A stretch of 28,973 nucleotides of DNA from Bacteroidota bacterium (GTDB lineage Bacteria > Bacteroidota > Bacteroidia > Bacteroidales > VadinHA17): NCBI GenBank assembly GCA_021816545.1, contig JAKAXP010000007.1:1-28973 (forward strand). Direction: 5' to 3'. Made by a program: the position numbers and the translations under genes. Below are positions 23,648 to 28,973 of this stretch, piece after piece; the first letter of the stretch is position 1, and each line of letters opens with the position of its first letter. The notes beneath the pieces were generated by a model, which saw only the letters and a program-made list of their open reading frames with translations, made no database searches and had not been told where the DNA came from.

Positions 23648-26382
23648 TCAGGCGGCTCCTGATACTGATGCTAATCATGCTTCCGGCCTTCAGTGCCACC
23701 GGTCAGCAGCAGTCAATGCCGGTCACCTGGGATTATGCAGGCACTTCATTTATCGATTTTGCAAGTCATGCTGAGACCTCATTACCTGTAAGGTTTTACT
23801 TCAGAAGCGAATGGGTGGTGGGGCTTAAGATGCCTGATCTTGGCGAGGCACCACAGCTGAAGGAGGTGCTTGACGCTGCCTTCGCAGGCAGGAATATCCA
23901 TTACCACAGTGATGACAGGGGTAATATAATTATTACGGGAGAGTACAGTGTCAGGCCGTTTGGATCTGTTGCAACACCGGAGGGGAGATCACTTCCCCAG
24001 ACGGATTACAGCGGTCAGGAGAGCCTTACGGTGACCGGCGACAACCAGGTATATGACATCGGCAATCCTTCAGAGGCCGGCCGTTCTGGCATAATAACAG
24101 TATCAGGTTACGTAAGGGACATCTCCTCTGGCGAGGGGCTGCCGGGAGTCACGGTGTTTGTAAGCGAGCTGGCTCAGGGAGCAGCAACTGACGGTAACGG
24201 TTTCTATATGGTAAACATCCCGCGGGGTTCGTATACGGTGCACTTCTCCTTCCTAGGCATGAAGGAGACCAGCGTCAGCACAAGGGTTTACGGAAGCGGC
24301 AGGCTTGACATAGGCATGGCTGAGACATATATTCCCATTGAAGGGGCTGTAGTAACGGCAAGAAAGAATGATGCCCTCCGGAGGCTTGAGACCGGGCTTG
24401 AAAAGATCAGCATAGCCACTCTCAGGCTGATGCCCGCCTCTTTGGGAGAAACGGATGTTCTGAAAAACATACTCCTGGTTCCGGGAGTAAAGACTGTCGG
24501 TGAAGCTTCCCAGGGATTCAATGTCAGGGGCGGCGCATCAGATCAGAACCTGATCCTGCTGTATGGTGCACCCCTGTTCAATCCGTCCCACTTTTTCGGC
24601 TTCTTTACCTCGGTCAACGCTGATATAATTGAGGATCTGCATCTTTACAAAGGGGGTATGCCGGCCAGGTACGGCGGACGGCTCTCCTCCGTAATCGACA
24701 TAATACCACGTAACGGCAGTACAGGTGAATTCAGCGGGAAAGCAGGGATAAGCCCGATAGCAACACATGTCGTGCTTGATATACCTGTTGTCAGTGAAAA
24801 GCTGTCAGCCCTTGTTGCTGCCAGGACAACATATTCAAACTGGATTATGGACCTGGTTGACTATCCGCTCCTCAACAAGAGCCGGGCTTCATTCCAGGAC
24901 ATAAACACAAGGCTGGTATGGACACCTGACAAAAAGAACAGCATCGAGCTGTCAGGGTATTATAGCTTCGATGCATTCAGCCTTAACAATGACACAACCT
25001 ACAGGTATGCAAACACAATCGGCTCACTGAAATGGAACCGCTCCCTTGCCGGCGGGGCAAAGCTGTCTCTTTCGGCATCCGCCAGTCTTTATGACTACAA
25101 TATAGGAAGCAATGATATCGCGGAGAAGGCCTTTGACCTCAGCTACGGCATTCACTACACAGGCTTCAGGGCAGAAACTGATATCCCGGCAGGGGAAGTG
25201 CATCACCTGAATGGCGGCATTGAATCCGCACTCTATGATGTTATGCCGGGAAGACTCATGCCTGCAGGTGAATCCTCGCTGGTTTCCCCGAAGGAAACCG
25301 GTATTCAGAGAGCGCTCGAAAACGCTCTTTACGTTGAAGACAGGCTAACCCTTTCAGAGAGCCTGTCAGCAAGCATGGGAATCAGGTATTCATTCTTTTC
25401 CGCCATCGGACCTGCAAGTGTAAGGCTCTATGAAGAGGGCCTGCCAATGAGCAATGCAACCGTCACAGACACCATTTTATACCGGCAGGGAAAATTCTAC
25501 AGGACATATTCCGGACCCGAGGTCAGGCTGTCTCTCAATTACATGATTACCGGGCGAAGCTCGGTCAAGGTGAACTACAACCGGACCAGGCAATACCTCC
25601 ACCTGCTCTCGAATACGGTATCAATATCACCCACTGATATATGGAAGCTCTCCGACTGGTACCTGAAACCCCAGGTTGCAGACCAGTTCTCTGCCGGTTA
25701 TTACCTCAACATCCCCTGGAACAACATTGATCTTTCTGCTGAGGTCTATTATAAGCCGATGCGCAATATGATTGACTTCAAGGGCGGAGCGGTGCTGATG
25801 ATGAATGAAAGCATCGAAAAGGAGATCATCAGTGTCACGGGACGGGCCTGGGGTGCAGAGCTGATGGCCAGAAAGGCTGCCGGCAACATAACATGGAGCC
25901 TGGGATATACATATTCCAGGGTCATGCTGCGCAGTATAAGTCCCCATGAGAGTGAGGCAATCAACTCGGGAAGGTGGTTCCCTGCCTCGTTTGACAGGCC
26001 TCATGATCTCTCACTCAGTTTCAACTACACCGTCACAAGGCGGTTCAACTTTTCATTCAACTATGTTTACACCACCGGCCGCCCTGTCACATACCCGGTG
26101 GGAACATACCAGTCGGGCGGCCTCTGGCTGATACATTACTCTGACAGGAACAAGTACAGGGTACCCGATTACTCAAGGCTTGACATCTCGGCACGGTTGC
26201 TTGGAAATCTCAAATCAAAGAAACTGATGAATCCCGCGTGGACCTTCTCATGCTACAACCTGCTTGGCCGTGCCAATGTGTACTCAGAGTATTTTATCCC
26301 TGACGGCAGGAATATCAGGGCCTACAGGCTTTCTGTTTTTGCCAGGGCCATACCGTCACTTTCCTACAGCTTTGATTTCTGA
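23644..26382 (+). CDS. Cassette 2 gene B: TonB-dependent receptor with STN-like and CarboxypepD-reg-like domains
   Basis: A 912-residue paralogue of the cassette 1 receptor, collinear over its full length. Signal peptide is residues 1-20 (MIRRLLILMLIMLPAFSATG, then QQQ). STN-like segment about 28-103 (FIDFASHAETSLPVRFYF ... GNIIITGEYSV); regulatory-like beta-sandwich about 150-228 (VSGYVRDISSGEGLPGVTVFV); plug about 237-356 (FNVRGGASDQNLILLYGAP, SHFFGFF, YGGRLSSVIDI); barrel to the terminal Phe, with NYNRTRQYLHLLSNT and FDRPHDLSLSFNY matching copy 1. The start is ATG in an ATGA overlap with gene A. The plug is strongly conserved while the STN-like and outer barrel regions differ more, which suggests related but distinct ligands. 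The cargo is unknown. Confidence 0.94.
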   Translation: MIRRLLILMLIMLPAFSATGQQQSMPVTWDYAGTSFIDFASHAETSLPVRFYFRSEWVVGLKMPDLGEAPQLKEVLDAAFAGRNIHYHSDDRGNIIITGEYSVRPFGSVATPEGRSLPQTDYSGQESLTVTGDNQVYDIGNPSEAGRSGIITVSGYVRDISSGEGLPGVTVFVSELAQGAATDGNGFYMVNIPRGSYTVHFSFLGMKETSVSTRVYGSGRLDIGMAETYIPIEGAVVTARKNDALRRLETGLEKISIATLRLMPASLGETDVLKNILLVPGVKTVGEASQGFNVRGGASDQNLILLYGAPLFNPSHFFGFFTSVNADIIEDLHLYKGGMPARYGGRLSSVIDIIPRNGSTGEFSGKAGISPIATHVVLDIPVVSEKLSALVAARTTYSNWIMDLVDYPLLNKSRASFQDINTRLVWTPDKKNSIELSGYYSFDAFSLNNDTTYRYANTIGSLKWNRSLAGGAKLSLSASASLYDYNIGSNDIAEKAFDLSYGIHYTGFRAETDIPAGEVHHLNGGIESALYDVMPGRLMPAGESSLVSPKETGIQRALENALYVEDRLTLSESLSASMGIRYSFFSAIGPASVRLYEEGLPMSNATVTDTILYRQGKFYRTYSGPEVRLSLNYMITGRSSVKVNYNRTRQYLHLLSNTVSISPTDIWKLSDWYLKPQVADQFSAGYYLNIPWNNIDLSAEVYYKPMRNMIDFKGGAVLMMNESIEKEIISVTGRAWGAELMARKAAGNITWSLGYTYSRVMLRSISPHESEAINSGRWFPASFDRPHDLSLSFNYTVTRRFNFSFNYVYTTGRPVTYPVGTYQSGGLWLIHYSDRNKYRVPDYSRLDISARLLGNLKSKKLMNPAWTFSCYNLLGRANVYSEYFIPDGRNIRAYRLSVFARAIPSLSYSFDF

Positions 26383-26391
26383 TACTTACAG

Positions 26392-27558
26392 ATGAACCGG
26401 TTATATTACATATTGCTGACAGCTACCATACTCCTCCCGGGGTGCGTCACACAGTTCGTGCCTGACATAACTGGGGAAGAGAAGGCTCTGGTTGTGGAGG
26501 CAAGGGTGACAGACAGGAATGAAACTTATGTCGTCAGGATATCAAACCTCCAGCCAGTCTATGGTGAATACCCCGAACCCTATGTCGGAATTTCCAGTGT
26601 ATCCGTCCTTGATGATGCCGGCAATGAATACCCGTTTACCTATCATTATGACGGGACTTTCCGCTCTGACTCAACCGTGTTCACGGCGTTGCCCGGACGG
26701 AAATACAAGCTCCGTCTTGAGGGTACGGAACACGTATATGAATCGGACTTTATTGAAATGAAACCGGTGCCATGCATAGACTCACTCTATGCCGGGCCGG
26801 AGGAAAATGAATTCTACAGGCCCGGACAGACCACATGGGGCTACCAGGTCAGCCTTGACACACATGATCCCTCCGGGGAATGCAGGTTCTACATGTGGAC
26901 CTATTCCGAGACTTGGGAGTTCCGCTATCCTTACCGTTCACCGTACATGATAAACCGGATATGCTGGAAATCAGCCAGGTCTGCTGACATCAACATACTG
27001 AACACCACCTCGCTTGACGAAAGCAGGGTGATTAAGCAACCTGTCGCCTTCATTACAAATGAAACCGACAGGCTTATAGTCAAATACAGTATCCTTGTAA
27101 GACAGTACTCAATAAGCGAGGAGGAGTTTATCTACCGTGAAAACATAAGGAAAACGGTGTTCGAGTCAGGCGGGTTGTATGATGCAATCCCGGGTTCAAT
27201 CACAGGAAATATTAAGTGTATTGATGATCCGTCACAGGAGGTACTGGGATTCTTCGGAGTATCAGCCGTCTCTGAAAAAAGACTTTTCATTGAAAATGTC
27301 CAGGCTCAGTTTCCTGACTTTTATGCCTATTGCAGGATTGATACCGTGACTGTGACAGCCTACCAGAACGGCCATTACGGGCCTGATGTCTACATCCTGC
27401 TGGAGTGGTGGGAGCCACCTGCCCCGCCATATTACATCCTGTCAATCCATAAGGAGTGTACTGACTGTTCCATGATTGGAACCGCTGTCAAACCTGATTA
27501 CTGGGACGAATCCGGTCAGTTTAAAACCGTTCAGATACCCCGGGATGAAGAAGAATAA
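26392..27558 (+). CDS. Cassette 2 gene C: DUF4249 lipoprotein
   Basis: A 388-residue paralogue of the cassette 1 lipoprotein. The signal peptide MNRLYYILLTATILLPGC places the lipobox Cys at residue 18, as in copy 1, and the mature N-termini match (CVTQFVPDI against CISQFTPEI). Shared blocks include SVLDDAGNEYPFTY, YKLRLEGTEHVYESD, WTYSETWEF, CWKSARSADINILNT, YSILVRQYSISEEEF, GGLYDAIPGSITGNIK and CTDCSMIGTAVKPDYWDE. A short acidic tail (PRDEEE) is unique to this copy; those codons overlap the start of the next gene. It lies 9 bases after the receptor. The likely role is as the receptor's lipoprotein partner, inferred from constant adjacency. Confidence 0.9.
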   Translation: MNRLYYILLTATILLPGCVTQFVPDITGEEKALVVEARVTDRNETYVVRISNLQPVYGEYPEPYVGISSVSVLDDAGNEYPFTYHYDGTFRSDSTVFTALPGRKYKLRLEGTEHVYESDFIEMKPVPCIDSLYAGPEENEFYRPGQTTWGYQVSLDTHDPSGECRFYMWTYSETWEFRYPYRSPYMINRICWKSARSADINILNTTSLDESRVIKQPVAFITNETDRLIVKYSILVRQYSISEEEFIYRENIRKTVFESGGLYDAIPGSITGNIKCIDDPSQEVLGFFGVSAVSEKRLFIENVQAQFPDFYAYCRIDTVTVTAYQNGHYGPDVYILLEWWEPPAPPYYILSIHKECTDCSMIGTAVKPDYWDESGQFKTVQIPRDEEE

Positions 27559-28973
27559 GCTGATACTGCCCTTCGTCATTTTCGCACTGTTCCTGCCGGG
27601 AATACTGCCCGGACAGAAGCCCGCGGCAGATATCGGTTCCGTTGCCGCGAACCTGCTGACGTACACAGAAGAAAATCCCTTCGAGGAGGTTTTCCTGCAC
27701 ACCGACAGGGGAATATATGCAGCAGGTGAGTCTGTCAGGATGAGTGCATGGCTTTTCTCCGGCCCTGACCTGAGGCTGGCAGAAAGGAACAGTTATGTTT
27801 ATGCTGAACTGATTGATTATTACGGCCACCCGGTTTCACAGGCTATTATCCGCGTTGAGCACGGGACAGGTGAATCACAGATGACCCTGCCTGATACCCT
27901 GGTGACCGGTTCATACCTTCTTCGTGCCTATACGAGTACCGGAAGGAACTATATGCCGTACGGATGCTTCATGAAAAGGATCACCGTTGCCAATCCTTTC
28001 CGCAGCGGATATCTTGACTATTGTAGCGGACAGAAGTCAGTGAATGATCAGCCTTACAGGGTGAGATTCAACCCGGAAGGTGGCAGATCGGTGAACGGCA
28101 TCCCGTCGGTTATCGGGATATCCGCAGTAAACCGTTATGGCTATCCTGTCATCTGTGAAGCCGCAGTGGTTAACGGAAGGGATGAACCGGTGGCGCATGT
28201 AATGACCGACAGTACAGGAACCGGTTCGTTTGAGCTGACTCCTGAACGGGGAGAGACATATTCACTTGTCCCCGCAGGTACCGACCTGAGATTTGACCTG
28301 CCGGCAGCTGCAGGAAGCGGGATCACAATGAAAGCCTGGTACGATGAGTCCGGTACGGTAAAAATCCTCCTCCGGGAGAGGCATGACAGTCCTGCTCCTG
28401 CTGAAAAGGGGGGATTTATCATGATCCGGTCAAGGGGCCGGCTGCTTTACAGCCAGAACCTGCCAGGGTGGGATGACTTTCATGAGATTAGCATCCCGTC
28501 TTCCCGTCTGAACACGGGGATTTTAAACATTGCCTTTTTTGACAGTGATGGGCGGTTTACTGCTGAAAGATTTATAATGCTGCCGGAACCCGGGAAAAAG
28601 AAAATAACCGTTGAAGTCAGCGGAGAAGGAGGCCGTCGCCAGGATGTCAGCATTGAGATTTCTCTCGCCGGGGAATATGACCGGCCTTCTGAAGGAATGC
28701 CCGGAACTATTTCTGTTTCAGATGGGTATGCGCCTGACATGACTCAGACAGCATCAGAATACCTTCTTTCAGGATCGGAACTATACGATGACTTTACCAT
28801 ACCCGGTCTGCCGGTTATCTGCCCCGGGGCGGATCCTGGTACTGCGGACAACTGCTTGCTGGGGATAAAAAGCGTTTGGATCGACTGGAGCAAAATAGCA
28901 TCGGGTAGTTGGGCGCCCCCGGTCTTCCCTGAAGAGACCGGCGGAAGATATATCACTGTAAAACAGGCAGATA
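27545..28973 (+). CDS. Cassette 2 gene D (partial): exported MG2-like protein, cut by the window edge
   Basis: The frame is open from the ATG at 27545 to the right edge (about 476 codons) with no stop, so the C-terminus is missing. The start overlaps the DUF4249 stop by 14 bases, the same arrangement as copy 1. Residues 1-22 are a signal peptide (MKKNKLILPFVIFALFLPG). An MG2-like domain follows at about 46-152 (VFLHTDRGIYAAGESVRMSAWLF ... GSYLLRAYT ... ITVANPF). The block FNPEGGRSVNGIPSV is at about 175-189, equivalent to FPEGGSLVFGRP in the paralogue. By comparison with the 816-residue copy, about 340 residues should lie beyond the window. These include any plug-like segment, so its presence here cannot be judged. 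Confidence 0.85.
   Translation, partial: MKKNKLILPFVIFALFLPGILPGQKPAADIGSVAANLLTYTEENPFEEVFLHTDRGIYAAGESVRMSAWLFSGPDLRLAERNSYVYAELIDYYGHPVSQAIIRVEHGTGESQMTLPDTLVTGSYLLRAYTSTGRNYMPYGCFMKRITVANPFRSGYLDYCSGQKSVNDQPYRVRFNPEGGRSVNGIPSVIGISAVNRYGYPVICEAAVVNGRDEPVAHVMTDSTGTGSFELTPERGETYSLVPAGTDLRFDLPAAAGSGITMKAWYDESGTVKILLRERHDSPAPAEKGGFIMIRSRGRLLYSQNLPGWDDFHEISIPSSRLNTGILNIAFFDSDGRFTAERFIMLPEPGKKKITVEVSGEGGRRQDVSIEISLAGEYDRPSEGMPGTISVSDGYAPDMTQTASEYLLSGSELYDDFTIPGLPVICPGADPGTADNCLLGIKSVWIDWSKIASGSWAPPVFPEETGGRYITVKQAD

Larger units (their letters stand above)
15886..28973 (+). repeat. Tandem duplication of a four-gene envelope cassette
   Basis: Copy 1 spans 15886-22892 and copy 2 spans 22955 to the right edge. 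Each has the order exported A protein, STN-like TonB-dependent receptor, DUF4249 lipoprotein, MG2-like protein. Junctions are conserved: 4-bp A/B overlap in both; B/C gaps of 8 and 9 bases; C/D overlaps of 26 and 14 bases. The proteins are clearly homologous but well diverged, so the duplication is old. The 62 bases between copies hold only a weak -7-like TATAATTG (22913-22920) and a purine-rich ribosome site, so both copies may share a transcript. Confidence 0.9.

Noticed and set aside
15886..28973. Mobile element origin of the duplicated cassette
   Set aside because: No transposase, integrase, terminal inverted repeat or target duplication was seen, and divergence between copies argues for an old duplication.

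Overview
The window looks like chromosomal DNA of a Bacteroidota bacterium, probably order Bacteroidales. The evidence is the gene families (DUF4249 lipoproteins beside SusC-like TonB-dependent receptors, a GH97 glycosidase, an S41 lipoprotein peptidase), several promoters of the Bacteroidota type (TAnnTTTG -7 box, sometimes with a TTTG -33 box), and weak Shine-Dalgarno sequences. GC content is moderate, roughly 50%. No tRNA, rRNA, insertion sequence, phage gene or CRISPR array was seen. No stretch longer than 300 bases lacks a gene.

Layout. (1) 109-3984, minus strand: a tight operon read as bifunctional nuclease (DUF151 + UVR), GH97 glycosidase, thyA, folA. (2) 3985-4227: a divergent intergenic region with a promoter on each strand and one perfect DnaA box. 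(3) 4228-9235, plus strand: rplU-rpmA with a strong terminator, serS-EamA transporter, then an S41 lipoprotein peptidase overlapping ruvC. (4) 9273-9983, minus: a ComF-like phosphoribosyltransferase, divergent from a small exported Cys-rich protein (10094-10411) that ends at a terminator. (5) 10487-12792, minus: a HIT protein and greA in one operon, preceded by two repeat-rich proteins of unknown function. (6) 12857-13342, plus: a Rieske-like lipoprotein with altered ligands. (7) 13349-15760, minus: ahcY and ribF. (8) 15886 to the right edge, plus: two consecutive copies of one four-gene cassette, the second cut by the window end.

The cassette is the most interesting part. Its gene order is A (exported ~230-aa protein), B (TonB-dependent receptor with an STN-like and a carboxypeptidase-regulatory-like domain), C (DUF4249 lipoprotein), D (large exported protein with an MG2-like domain and, in the complete copy, a TonB-plug-like segment with no barrel). 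Both copies keep the same junctions: a 4-bp A/B stop-start overlap, an 8-9 bp B/C gap and a 14-26 bp C/D overlap. This suggests four co-translated parts of one cell-envelope machine that was duplicated and then diverged considerably. Its substrate cannot be read from the sequence. The remaining genes are mostly housekeeping (folate/dTMP synthesis, translation, recombination, methyl cycle, flavin synthesis) plus lineage-specific envelope proteins.
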